DNA of 64,000 nucleotides, taken from CAYJLF01 sp964371055. GTDB taxonomy: Bacteria; Eisenbacteria; RBG-16-71-46; CAIMUX01. A program made the translations under genes and the position numbers. Of the stretch, positions 48,100 to 55,788 are shown in pieces. Location: positions 62,001-126,000 of the forward strand of contig CAYJLF010000010.1 of assembly GCA_964371055.1 (NCBI GenBank), read 5' to 3'. The notes under the pieces were generated by a model. It was not told the origin of the DNA. It worked only from the letters and a program-made list of their open reading frames with translations, and searched no databases. Within the stretch, counting starts at the first letter, position 1. The number at the start of each line of letters is the position of its first letter.

Positions 48100-48846
48100 A
48101 TGATGCATCCGCCGATTCCGCCGTGCCCGCAGCCGCGACCCCTCCGGCGCGCGTACCGGGCTCTCCGCTCGATCTGGCCCCCGATCCGGGACACGCTGCT
48201 TCTCTTCCTTGCCCTCCTCGCCATCCAGACCGGCGTGGTCCAGGCCTACGTCGTTCCCACCGGCTCGATGGAACGGACCATCCTGCCCGGCGAACTGATC
48301 CTGGCCGACAAGGTGACGCTGGGGCCGCGCACTCCGCAGTGGATCGGAGTGCCGTGGACGCGCCTCGGCTTCGATGTTCCTTCCGTCAAGCTGCCGGGCG
48401 TGCGTCACGTGCGGCGGGGAGACATCGTCGTGGTCGAGGTGCCGGTCGACCGGGTGACTCCCTACGTCAAGCGGGTGGTCGCCTTAGGAGGCGATGTGGT
48501 CGAGCTGCGCGGCAAGGAGCTCTACGTCAACGGGGAGAGGGCGGAAGCCGCGACCGCGGTGCATGCCGACCCGCGGATGTTCGCCTCAGGCTGGATCGAT
48601 CCGGGGACGCTCGGAAGACTGGGCAATCGCGACCATTGGGGACCGTATACCGTCCCGGCGGGGCAGGTCTTCCTGCTGGGCGACAATCGGGACTTCTCGG
48701 CTGATTCACGCTACTGGGGGCCTGTTCCCGAGAAGAACATCATCGGTCGGGCGCGGCTGGTCCTGGCTTCGTGGGACCAAAAGGAAACGCCCGAGGCGCC
48801 CTGGAAGGGGCTGCGACTCGGGCGAACCTGTACGATGCTCGACTAG
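48100..48846 (+). CDS. lepB: Signal peptidase I
   Basis: 248 residues. One N-terminal membrane helix (TLLLFLALLAIQTGVVQAYV) leads directly into the catalytic serine S56 in PTGSMERT; the general-base lysine is K124 in YVKRVVALGGD. The GDNRDFSADSRYWGPVPEKN box E follows. It cleaves Sec and Tat signal peptides on the periplasmic face, which suits the many exported proteins here. ATG 48100 is preferred over ATG 48052 because GAGGAGG lies seven bases upstream; the earlier start would add 16 residues. It is divergent from guaA. Confidence 0.93.
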   Translation: MMHPPIPPCPQPRPLRRAYRALRSIWPPIRDTLLLFLALLAIQTGVVQAYVVPTGSMERTILPGELILADKVTLGPRTPQWIGVPWTRLGFDVPSVKLPGVRHVRRGDIVVVEVPVDRVTPYVKRVVALGGDVVELRGKELYVNGERAEAATAVHADPRMFASGWIDPGTLGRLGNRDHWGPYTVPAGQVFLLGDNRDFSADSRYWGPVPEKNIIGRARLVLASWDQKETPEAPWKGLRLGRTCTMLD

Positions 48847-48881
48847 CGGAACTGACGAACGGAACCGGCCGAGCGTCCGAA

Positions 48882-49583
48882 TCAGCCGCGCAGCCGTCTC
48901 CGGCCGAAGAACGCCGCGCCGACGATGCCGGCGCCGAGGAGGAGCAGGCTGCCCGGCTCGGGGACGGGCGGCGTGGGCGGCTCCGGTCCACCGAAGGTGT
49001 CGGGCACCAGCAGGTGGTAGTCGAGCGAACCGTCCGCGGCCGGGCCCAGAGGATCGGTGTCGTTCGCCGTCAGGCCCATGTTCCAGGCGCTGTTGACGCC
49101 ATACCCGCCGGCGTTGCCGTTCTTCGCGTAGAAGTCGCCCCAGACCGGCATGCGCCAGGAGTCGAAGGTGATGCTGGTAAGGAGTCCGTCGGCGTCGTCG
49201 AACTTGATCCCGTAGATCGAGCCCGGCATGTTCGGGTTGCCCGGGCCGCCGGAGAAGGTCCCGATCTCGATCTCCTCGAAATCTCCGCTCGCGTTGAAGA
49301 TGTGCTCCTCCGTGAAGGTCGCGGAGGTCTCCAGGATGAAGTGACTCGTCTCACCCGCCGGGTGGCTGAAGGAGTACGCGTAACGCCACGACTGGTCGAC
49401 GTTTTGCGTCACCTGCCACGAAAGGGTCGTGGTGCCACCTTCGACCCAGTTTCCGGTCCCGGTGATCCCCCCACCCAGGAGGCTCGTCAGGGACCCGCTG
49501 AAAGCGAAAGCCGGGCTGCCGGCTACCGCCAGGACGACCAAGGCCACGAGGGCCCCGGCCACGAACCGCGCTGCTGTCTTCAT
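48882..49583 (-). CDS. PEP-CTERM exported protein
   Basis: 233 residues. Signal peptide RFVAGALVALVVLAVAGSPA ends at FAF. The mature part is beta-rich (WQVTQNVDQSWRYAYSFSHP; SGDFEEIEIGTFSGGPGNPN) and has no recognised catalytic motif. The C-terminus is a textbook PEP-CTERM tripartite signal: VPEP, a hydrophobic helix GSLLLLGAGIVGAAFF, then GRRRLRG. In other bacteria this signal is processed by exosortase EpsH after export. No exosortase gene is in the window. ATG 49583 follows AGGTAGGC. It converges with lepB. Its promoter is probably at 49682-49711. Confidence 0.88.
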   Translation of the reverse strand: MKTAARFVAGALVALVVLAVAGSPAFAFSGSLTSLLGGGITGTGNWVEGGTTTLSWQVTQNVDQSWRYAYSFSHPAGETSHFILETSATFTEEHIFNASGDFEEIEIGTFSGGPGNPNMPGSIYGIKFDDADGLLTSITFDSWRMPVWGDFYAKNGNAGGYGVNSAWNMGLTANDTDPLGPAADGSLDYHLLVPDTFGGPEPPTPPVPEPGSLLLLGAGIVGAAFFGRRRLRG

Positions 49584-49681
49584 TCTGCCTACCTCGGTTG
49601 AATAGTCTAACCCTATGCGCGATAGTGTATTAGCGAGGCGTTGCCGCCTCACGTGCATCGGCGCTTCGATCTACAGGTGTA

Positions 49682-49711
49682 AGTGTAGCAGAATTCCTAC
49701 GCCGTTGACAA
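49682..49711 (-). promoter_or_regulatory. Promoter for PEP-CTERM gene
   Basis: TTGTCA (49711-49706), an 18-bp spacer and TACACT (49687-49682), about 100 bp upstream of the start at 49583. The same -35/18/-10 layout is at 53609-53638. An inverted repeat CACAA-TG-TTGTG (49714-49725) adjoins the -35 and could be an operator. Confidence 0.5.
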
Positions 49712-49831
49712 CCCACAATGTTGTGACGAAGTCGCGATTGACGGTTTCACCTGTGCCACCGGACTAAGGGGACACCCCGAGAGGCGTTCGCCTGCTCCCC
49801 AGTTATCGACCGGCGCGCGAACGGGCTCCAC

Positions 49832-51721
49832 TCACTTCAGACCGAGGCGCAGCTCGTGGACTCCCTCGCGGGTCGTGATCTCCATCGGGAGGTGGAGCTT
49901 CTCGAAGACGCGCATCATGGGTCGGTTCTCGACTAAGACCTCGGCGGTGAGGGCCAGCAGTCCCTCCCGCTTCGCCAGGTAGACGAGGTACTGGAGCAGC
50001 TCTGTCCCGACCCCCTTGTTCTGGTACTCGTCGCGGACGGTGAAGGCGACATTGGCCGTGAGAATCTCCTCGTCGAGGTAGTACTCGGCGAGTCCGACCA
50101 CATGGTCCTGCCCCTCGCGTTCCACGACCGCCAGGATCACCATCTCCTTGGAGTAGTCGATGACCGTGTACTCCTGCAGCTTCTCGTGGGGCATCTCCCG
50201 GCGGACCGTCATGAAGCGGGTATAGCGGCTCTGGTCGCTGAGGGAGTAGAAGAACGACTTGAGCAGCGGCTCGTCGGTGATCCGCACCGGGCGGAGCTGC
50301 ACCGAAAGCCCCGTGCGGGTGACCTTCGAGGTCTCGAGGTGCTCAGGATACTCGCCGGCCTCGCCCGGAATGAAGGCCTGGTCGCGGTAGATGAGGTTCA
50401 GCTCCTTCGCCTGCCAGATGAGCCACGAGCGGAAGCGGGGATGCGCGATCGAGATCAGGGCCATCGCCCGCTCGCGGATGTTCTTGCCGTGGAGATGGGC
50501 GATGCCGTACTCGGTCACGACGTAGTGGACGTCGCCGCGGTTCAGCGTCACGCCGGCGCCCTGCTTGACGAAGGGTGCGATGCGGGAGACCTCTCCCTTC
50601 TCCGCCGTCGACTGCAGCGCCAGGATCGAGGTGCCCCCCTTCGACAGCACGGCGCCGCGCATGAAGTCGGCCTGGCCGCCGATCCCGCTGTAGAAGATCG
50701 GCCCGATCGACTCGGCGGTGGCCTGGCCGGTCAGGTCGATCTCCATCGCGCTGTTGATCGCCACCATGTTCTCGTGCCGGGCGATGATGAGCGGGTCATT
50801 GGTGTAGTCGATCGGGTGAAACTCGACCGCGGGGTTGTCGTCGATGAAGTCATAGGTCGAGCGATGCCCCATGCAGAAGCTGGCGACCGTCTTCCCTCGG
50901 TTCAGGCTCTTCCGCGAGTTGTCGACCACCCCCTTCTGGATCAGTCGCGCGATGCCGTCGCTCAGGAGTTCCGAGTGGACGCCGAGGTGCTTCTTGCGGT
51001 CGAGCGCCCCGAGGATCGCGTTCGGCACGCTGCCGTACCCGACCTGGATCGTGTCACCGTCCTGGACGATTCGGGCGACGTAGCGGCCGATCTTCTCCGC
51101 GATTTCATCGGGCATCGTCGCCTCGAACTCGAGGACCGGCTCGTCGTGGATCACCGCCAGGTCGATCTGGTCGAGGTGAACGTAGCAGTCGCCGTAGACG
51201 CGCGGCATCTGCGGGTTGATCTGGGCGATGACCATGGCCGCGTTTTCCACCGCCGCCTTCACGATGTCGACGCTCACGCCCAGACTGACGTAGCCGTGCT
51301 CGTCGGGACGGGAGACCTGGATCAGGGCGACGTCGATCGGTACGAGCCGGCGACGCAGGAGGGCGGGAACCTGCGAGAGGAAGATCGGCGTGTAGTCGGC
51401 CCCGCCGCGGTTGACGAGTCCGCGGGTGTTGTTGCCGACGAAGAACGAGTTGTACCGCATGTGGGGGCGCAGTCGCTCGTCGTTGTACGGGGCCACGCCG
51501 AGGGTCCAGACCTGCAGGATCTCGGCATCGAGGATCGCCTTCGGGTTGTGGTGGACGAACTCCGTCAGGGTGCGCAGCAGGTACTGCGGCTCGGCGCAGG
51601 CGGTGCCGAGGAAGATCCGGTCGCCGGGGCGGATGTTGGCGAAGATCTTCTCCTCGGGGACGAACTTGTCCGGGTGTCGTTCCTGCAGGCGGGCGAGCGC
51701 CGCCGGGTCGGTCGGCTTCAT
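49832..51721 (-). CDS. Acetyl-CoA hydrolase/transferase fused to a GNAT domain
   Basis: 629 residues. Residues about 1-430 are a family I CoA-transferase of the acetyl-CoA hydrolase / 4-hydroxybutyrate CoA-transferase type: NIRPGDRIFLGTACAEPQYL, GYGSVPNAILGAL, YSGIGGQADFMRGA and the catalytic Glu in VTEYGIAHLHGK. After a linker, residues about 470-625 form a GNAT acetyltransferase: LRPVRITDEPLLKSFFYSLS, VAFTVRDEYQNKGVGTELLQ (acetyl-CoA loop Q-x-x-G-x-G) and ENRPMMRVFEKL. One polypeptide could thus make or use an acyl-CoA and acetylate a lysine or small amine. ATG 51721 has AGGA six bases upstream. Confidence 0.92.
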   Translation of the reverse strand: MKPTDPAALARLQERHPDKFVPEEKIFANIRPGDRIFLGTACAEPQYLLRTLTEFVHHNPKAILDAEILQVWTLGVAPYNDERLRPHMRYNSFFVGNNTRGLVNRGGADYTPIFLSQVPALLRRRLVPIDVALIQVSRPDEHGYVSLGVSVDIVKAAVENAAMVIAQINPQMPRVYGDCYVHLDQIDLAVIHDEPVLEFEATMPDEIAEKIGRYVARIVQDGDTIQVGYGSVPNAILGALDRKKHLGVHSELLSDGIARLIQKGVVDNSRKSLNRGKTVASFCMGHRSTYDFIDDNPAVEFHPIDYTNDPLIIARHENMVAINSAMEIDLTGQATAESIGPIFYSGIGGQADFMRGAVLSKGGTSILALQSTAEKGEVSRIAPFVKQGAGVTLNRGDVHYVVTEYGIAHLHGKNIRERAMALISIAHPRFRSWLIWQAKELNLIYRDQAFIPGEAGEYPEHLETSKVTRTGLSVQLRPVRITDEPLLKSFFYSLSDQSRYTRFMTVRREMPHEKLQEYTVIDYSKEMVILAVVEREGQDHVVGLAEYYLDEEILTANVAFTVRDEYQNKGVGTELLQYLVYLAKREGLLALTAEVLVENRPMMRVFEKLHLPMEITTREGVHELRLGLK

Positions 51722-51800
51722 GCTGGTCCTCGATAGGGTCGGATGGGAATTCAGGGCCGATCGGGGGGACGCTAGCACGGCAGGCGCGGGGCGGCAATGA

Positions 51801-51825
51801 GGGGCGGTCACCTGGGTTCCGCCCC
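51801..51825 (-). terminator. Possible terminator hairpin after the FG-GAP gene
   Basis: GGGGCGG and CCGCCCC pair around an 11-base loop, about 98 bases after the stop at 51924 on the minus strand. There is no T-run. Confidence 0.25.
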
Positions 51826-51923
51826 CTCCTGATCACGGGCCGCAATTCGATCCCGGATGCCCCACGCGCTGGCGCGGGACTCGAGCCAGGCGGTAGACGC
51901 CGGCGGTTACTCCGTCCAGGCGC

Positions 51924-53402
51924 TCACCGAATCCACAGCACCTTCCCGGCACGGGCTCCACCCTCGCCGGACCGGATCCAATACCATCCCGTCGGGACAT
52001 CCCGTCCCGCGCGATCCCGGCCGTCCCAGGTGGCGCGAAGGTGGACGGAGGACGCGCGGGTTGCGGCGAGCGTAGTGATCAGACGCCCCGAAAGATCGGT
52101 GACCTGGAACTCCGCCGCTGGCGGTGATCCCGCCGCGGGTGCCAGGATCGTGCAGGCGCCGTGCGAGAGGATCGTCGGAACGACCTGGATCTGCTCCGGC
52201 GCAGGTACGGCCGCCTCAGTTACGTCCGAGGTCAGGAAGAGGATGTTGGGGAGGACCCGCATCGTCGAGCCGTAGAATCCGACCACGTCCAGGCCTTCGT
52301 TCTGGTCGAGGTGGCCGAGCTGTACCTTCGAGATGATGGTCGTCGGAGCTTGAACCAGCTCGAAGGTCCCGTCGCCATGACCTTCGAACACCCGAACACC
52401 CCCGGCGCCCCGGTCCGTGACGACATCCATGGTGCCGTCCTGATCTACGTCTCCGGTCGCGTGGTACAGCCCCACAATGCCCGCTATTCCTTCCCCCGGG
52501 ATATACGACCCGTCCGGCTGCCGCAGGAACGTCTCGAGTCCCAGCCCATCGTGGCCTGGGGTCACCGACAGGTCGGGCAGAGCGTCCTCGTTGAAATCAG
52601 CAACCCCGACATCACTCCAACTCCCGTCTGATCTCTGCTCTATCAGCACCCACGAGACCGAATCCGTGAACGTGCGGCCTCCCAGGTTCTCCAGGATGCC
52701 CACTGCTCGGAAGAGCTCATCCGGCAGGCAGAACCCGTTGGGTACGTTTCCCACGATCACGACATCGGGCAGGCCATCGCCGGTGGCGTCGGCGATGACG
52801 AGCTTCTCGGGAAAGATAGGCCCACAGGCGCCGTACTCCAAGGGCAGATCGCCCGGGTACGACACCGGAGTCTCGGAGAGCCCGTCCGGGGAGTTCCAGA
52901 AGAGATGGGTGACCCCGCCGCTCTCCGCAACGACCTCACTGCGACCGTCGCCATCCAGGTCGCCCACCGCGACTGCGAGGACGCCCCAAGGTACGGTGTG
53001 TGAGTCGCCCCATGCAAACTGCCCCGCGCCGTCGTTGTAGAAGATCTTGATGTCTGAGGAGTAGTGGGACACGAGATCCAAAGTGTCGTCTCCATCCAAG
53101 TACCCGAGTCCCAGCGTCGACTCGACGGTGGCATAGGTTCCAGCGTGTTTGAGCTCCCCGTTGCCATCATTCAGCAGCACGATCAGATAGCCCAGATAGC
53201 CCGAGGGAACATACGCCACATCATCGACCCCGTCGCCGTCCAGATCCCCCACCGCGAAGTTGTAGGGCTCATAGGGGATCGTCGAGTAGATCGCCTCGCC
53301 GAACCAGTCCTCGGCCAGGGTCACCACCGGAAGTGCCATGAGGCAGAGCGCGGTGAGCCCCAGCATCAGGCGCGAAGCGCGGTGATCGCTTGGATTCTTC
53401 AT
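51924..53402 (-). CDS. FG-GAP/VCBS beta-propeller protein with FlgD-like sorting domain
   Basis: 492 residues. Signal peptide LMLGLTALCLMALPVVTLAE is followed by seven propeller blades, each with a calcium-type loop: GDLDGDGVDDV, GYLDGDDTLDL, GDLDGDGRSEV, ADATGDGLPDV, ADFNEDALPDL, GDVDQDGTMDV and GHLDQNEGLDV. Two loops have lost acidic positions. The C-terminal about 75 residues (FQVTDLSGRLITTLAATRAS, then TWDGRDRAGRDVPTGWYWIR) form a FlgD-like C-terminal sorting domain. ATG 53402 follows AAAGGAGACGGAG. Such proteins are surface-displayed or secreted binding proteins. Its promoter is at 53609-53638, giving a leader of about 200 bases. Confidence 0.88.
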   Translation of the reverse strand: MKNPSDHRASRLMLGLTALCLMALPVVTLAEDWFGEAIYSTIPYEPYNFAVGDLDGDGVDDVAYVPSGYLGYLIVLLNDGNGELKHAGTYATVESTLGLGYLDGDDTLDLVSHYSSDIKIFYNDGAGQFAWGDSHTVPWGVLAVAVGDLDGDGRSEVVAESGGVTHLFWNSPDGLSETPVSYPGDLPLEYGACGPIFPEKLVIADATGDGLPDVVIVGNVPNGFCLPDELFRAVGILENLGGRTFTDSVSWVLIEQRSDGSWSDVGVADFNEDALPDLSVTPGHDGLGLETFLRQPDGSYIPGEGIAGIVGLYHATGDVDQDGTMDVVTDRGAGGVRVFEGHGDGTFELVQAPTTIISKVQLGHLDQNEGLDVVGFYGSTMRVLPNILFLTSDVTEAAVPAPEQIQVVPTILSHGACTILAPAAGSPPAAEFQVTDLSGRLITTLAATRASSVHLRATWDGRDRAGRDVPTGWYWIRSGEGGARAGKVLWIR

Positions 53403-53719
53403 CTCCGTCTCCTTTCGATCCCGGGATCCGACCCAACGTCTCGGACGCGGGCGCACCGATTCCCACGGGCATGGCTCTTCCCTGGAGACCGGAGCCTGTC
53501 GGCCAGAAGAACGGACCAGAATCCGGGGCACGGCCATCGCGGCCCTCCCACCATCCCTGTCAGCAGGCTGCAGCACCCGGGAGCCAACCATCGAACGGAG
53601 ACGGTAAGAGTGTATGCTCACGCTTCACACGATGTCAATAATTGTCCTTGTGTGCACATCGCTTGTGCATCACGTCGCGCCGCAGCGGTGTGCTGGCCGC
53701 GGGCCGATTCGTCGCTCCC
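53403..53719. other. 317-bp non-coding interval
   Basis: Holds the leader and promoter of the FG-GAP gene and the 3' side of the Big_1-like lipoprotein gene. The 53620-53680 part is AT-rich and has the near-direct repeat CTTGTGTGCA/CTTGTGCATC upstream of the promoter. No gene is seen. Confidence 0.5.
53609..53638 (-). promoter_or_regulatory. Promoter for FG-GAP protein gene
   Basis: A perfect TTGACA (53638-53633), an 18-bp spacer and TACACT (53614-53609). It has the same spacing and -10 as the PEP-CTERM gene promoter. Confidence 0.6.
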
Positions 53720-54130
53720 TCAGTACACCGTCACGAGCACCGTGTCGCGCAGCGCCCGCACCTGGGCGATGATCGCAGCGGCGCCGGTCTCTCCCTCCGG
53801 ATCGAAGGTCGCGCGGGCCAGGCCGTCGCGGGTGGCCGCCTCCTCGGTGATCGCACCGAAGGTGGCGACGAAGCTCACGATGGTCGAATCGGCCGCCGGG
53901 CGCCCCTGCTCGAGCACGGTGCACCAGATCGTCGACACGCTGCTCGAGTCGGCCTTGAGCAAGAGCGGCACCGCATCGAGCGAAAGGGTGAGTCCGCCGT
54001 TCGGATCCTCGGGCGCCTCCGTCCGGCAGGATCCGAGCAGCGTGAGAGCGAGGGGCAGGACCAGTCCGGCCAGCACGACCGCGGCCGACCTGCGCCCGCG
54101 GCGCGAGGTCTTCATCATCAGCTTCATCAT
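53720..54130 (-). CDS. Small lipoprotein with Big_1-like Ig domain
   Basis: 136 residues. Signal AAVVLAGLVLPLALTLLGSC gives lipidation at the Cys (RTEAPED follows). The mature part is a single Ig-like domain: LTLSLDAVPLLLKADSSSVS, then WCTVLEQGRPAADSTIVSFV, and ATRDGLARATFDPEGETGAA. This matches the bacterial Ig-like group 1 (invasin/intimin) pattern of VPADGxS and GxAxAT. The start ATG 54130 overlaps the stop of the barrel-like gene (AATGATG), so they are translationally coupled. It is likely an outer-membrane accessory to that protein. Confidence 0.78.
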   Translation of the reverse strand: MMKLMMKTSRRGRRSAAVVLAGLVLPLALTLLGSCRTEAPEDPNGGLTLSLDAVPLLLKADSSSVSTIWCTVLEQGRPAADSTIVSFVATFGAITEEAATRDGLARATFDPEGETGAAAIIAQVRALRDTVLVTVY

Positions 54131-55767
54131 TGGTAATCCCTCAGTTGAATCATCCGGATGGCATCGTCCCGGATCTGGCGCATGAGATCTTCGACCGCGG
54201 CGGCCCGCAGCGAGGCCTTCACCTCGTCGGGAGCGATGAGTGCGTCGAGCGATCCGGAGTCGGGCGCGAGTTCCGCGGACAAGGTCTTTGCCGCGCTGCC
54301 GCGGTAAGTCCGGCGGCTCAGGACGGAGTAGCCGTCGGGCGCGATCAGTTCGCACTGGGCTGTGATATGCGCGCGGGCCCGCGCGACCCGGGCGATCGGG
54401 CCGAGATCGAGGCCGCCGATCTCCCGGTCGTCGATCTTCAGGATCGTGACATTGAGCTCGTAGTTCCGCGGCGTGGGAAGGATCTCGTAGACCCCTCCGC
54501 GCGAGGTGGGGGTGCGTCCGACGGTGGACGGCGATCCCGGCGGAGGAGCGCCACCGAGATCCCCGGCCTGGCCCGGTCGCACGAAGACCATCGGTTGATC
54601 CCGGCCTCCGCTCGGGGTGGATCGGAACGCCTCCATGAACTGGGGACCGACGCCATGCGGATCGGGCGCCATCATGCGCAGTTCGTGCACCAGAAGCCCG
54701 GTATCGCTCCTCTGGCGGAACGAGTAGAGCTCGCCCACGCTCGACCGGTCGCGCCCCAGCGTCAGGCCGATCTGCACCTCCGGATCGATGGCTCCCTCGT
54801 GGAGGAGGCGCCGCTTGACCCCTCCCTCGACGGCGAGTCCCCAGAGGAGGTTCTTCCGGCCGCCGACGAAGATGTCCGACTCGAAGTCGTGGGTGACCAT
54901 GCTCCACCGCGTGTAGTACTCGCCCCGCAGGTCGAGCCCCAGCGGAAGAGCGTAGGCCAGCCCGAGCCCGCCCGTGACGTAGCTGTCGACGTCCCCTCCG
55001 GGAAGCAACAGGCCCGGATTCAGGTAGCCGGCGAACTTCGGCGTGACGTACTGAGCCAGGCCCTGGACCGCGTAGTCGTTCCGGCGCGAGGTGAAAGGAG
55101 CGAGACCCTCCAGCTCCTGGTCATATCCGGTCGGGAGGCTGAGCGACTGGCGCAGCCCCAGCCGGATCGGTTGTTCGGGCCACGGCTGGTAGTGGAACTT
55201 GAGGGTGAGCTGCGTGTCGCCGAACCCCCGCTTCTCCAGCGCCCCGTTCGTCTGCGCGAGGTGGACCGTGGAGACGCCGACCGTGACTCCGTCTGTGACC
55301 TCGTAGAGAACGCGAAGCCGGTTGAGCTCGACCGTGCCCCTGGCGTCACTCGTCTCCGTCGCGTGACGGAACTGGAAGAAGGGGCGGCCGACGGGCGGGC
55401 CATCGGCGGAGGAGACGTTCATGATCTCCCCGTCCTCGGGATTCAGCCAGGTGATCTGCGCGTCGGAGGGCCCGACAAGGAGGCCGAGCCCGAGCAGGAC
55501 CACCGCCGCCCAGGCGGCGGGTCCCGCGTCGGTCCGGCGGGTTGAGGTTGAATGTCGCGGCCGGAGAGGGATCGCCTCAAACCGCGTTTCTGGAAGGTCG
55601 TCGTCAGCCCGCGAGGCTGCGGCCAGGTCGGCCTCTTCCCACCGTTCCGCCGCCGGCCAGCCGGCGACGCTCGGATGGCGTCGCCCGGGGTGGCGGTGAA
55701 GGACCGCGGTGGTGATCACCTGGTTGCGCCTCCGTTCGCCGTAGCGACGTTTCGAGATCGGGGTCAT
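54127..55767 (-). CDS. Outer-membrane barrel-like protein with C-terminal soluble domain
   Basis: 546 residues. The true mature protein probably starts after the hydrophobic AAWAAVVLLGLGLLVGPSDA (about residues 84-103); the basic 80-residue extension before it is unusual, and an alternative start nearer the signal is possible. Residues about 125-340 show alternating amphipathic strands with Tyr/Gly/Leu (LTLKFHYQPWPEQPIRLGLR; GGLGLAYALPLGLDLRGEYY), as in outer-membrane barrels. The remainder (about 410-546) is mixed alpha/beta (YELNVTILKIDDREIGGLDL; ARARAHITAQCELIAPDGYS) and may be periplasmic. It is 21 bp downstream of the giant surface protein gene and overlaps the lipoprotein gene, forming a likely three-gene operon. 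A transport or assembly role for the surface protein is inference. Confidence 0.7.
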   Translation of the reverse strand: MTPISKRRYGERRRNQVITTAVLHRHPGRRHPSVAGWPAAERWEEADLAAASRADDDLPETRFEAIPLRPRHSTSTRRTDAGPAAWAAVVLLGLGLLVGPSDAQITWLNPEDGEIMNVSSADGPPVGRPFFQFRHATETSDARGTVELNRLRVLYEVTDGVTVGVSTVHLAQTNGALEKRGFGDTQLTLKFHYQPWPEQPIRLGLRQSLSLPTGYDQELEGLAPFTSRRNDYAVQGLAQYVTPKFAGYLNPGLLLPGGDVDSYVTGGLGLAYALPLGLDLRGEYYTRWSMVTHDFESDIFVGGRKNLLWGLAVEGGVKRRLLHEGAIDPEVQIGLTLGRDRSSVGELYSFRQRSDTGLLVHELRMMAPDPHGVGPQFMEAFRSTPSGGRDQPMVFVRPGQAGDLGGAPPPGSPSTVGRTPTSRGGVYEILPTPRNYELNVTILKIDDREIGGLDLGPIARVARARAHITAQCELIAPDGYSVLSRRTYRGSAAKTLSAELAPDSGSLDALIAPDEVKASLRAAAVEDLMRQIRDDAIRMIQLRDYQ

Positions 55768-55788
55768 GACAGCTCCGTGGCCGGCGAC

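Noticed and set aside
52300..52630. Plus-strand open frame opposite the FG-GAP gene as a small gene
   Set aside because: No ribosome site or conserved pattern; the opposite strand encodes regular calcium-loop blades.
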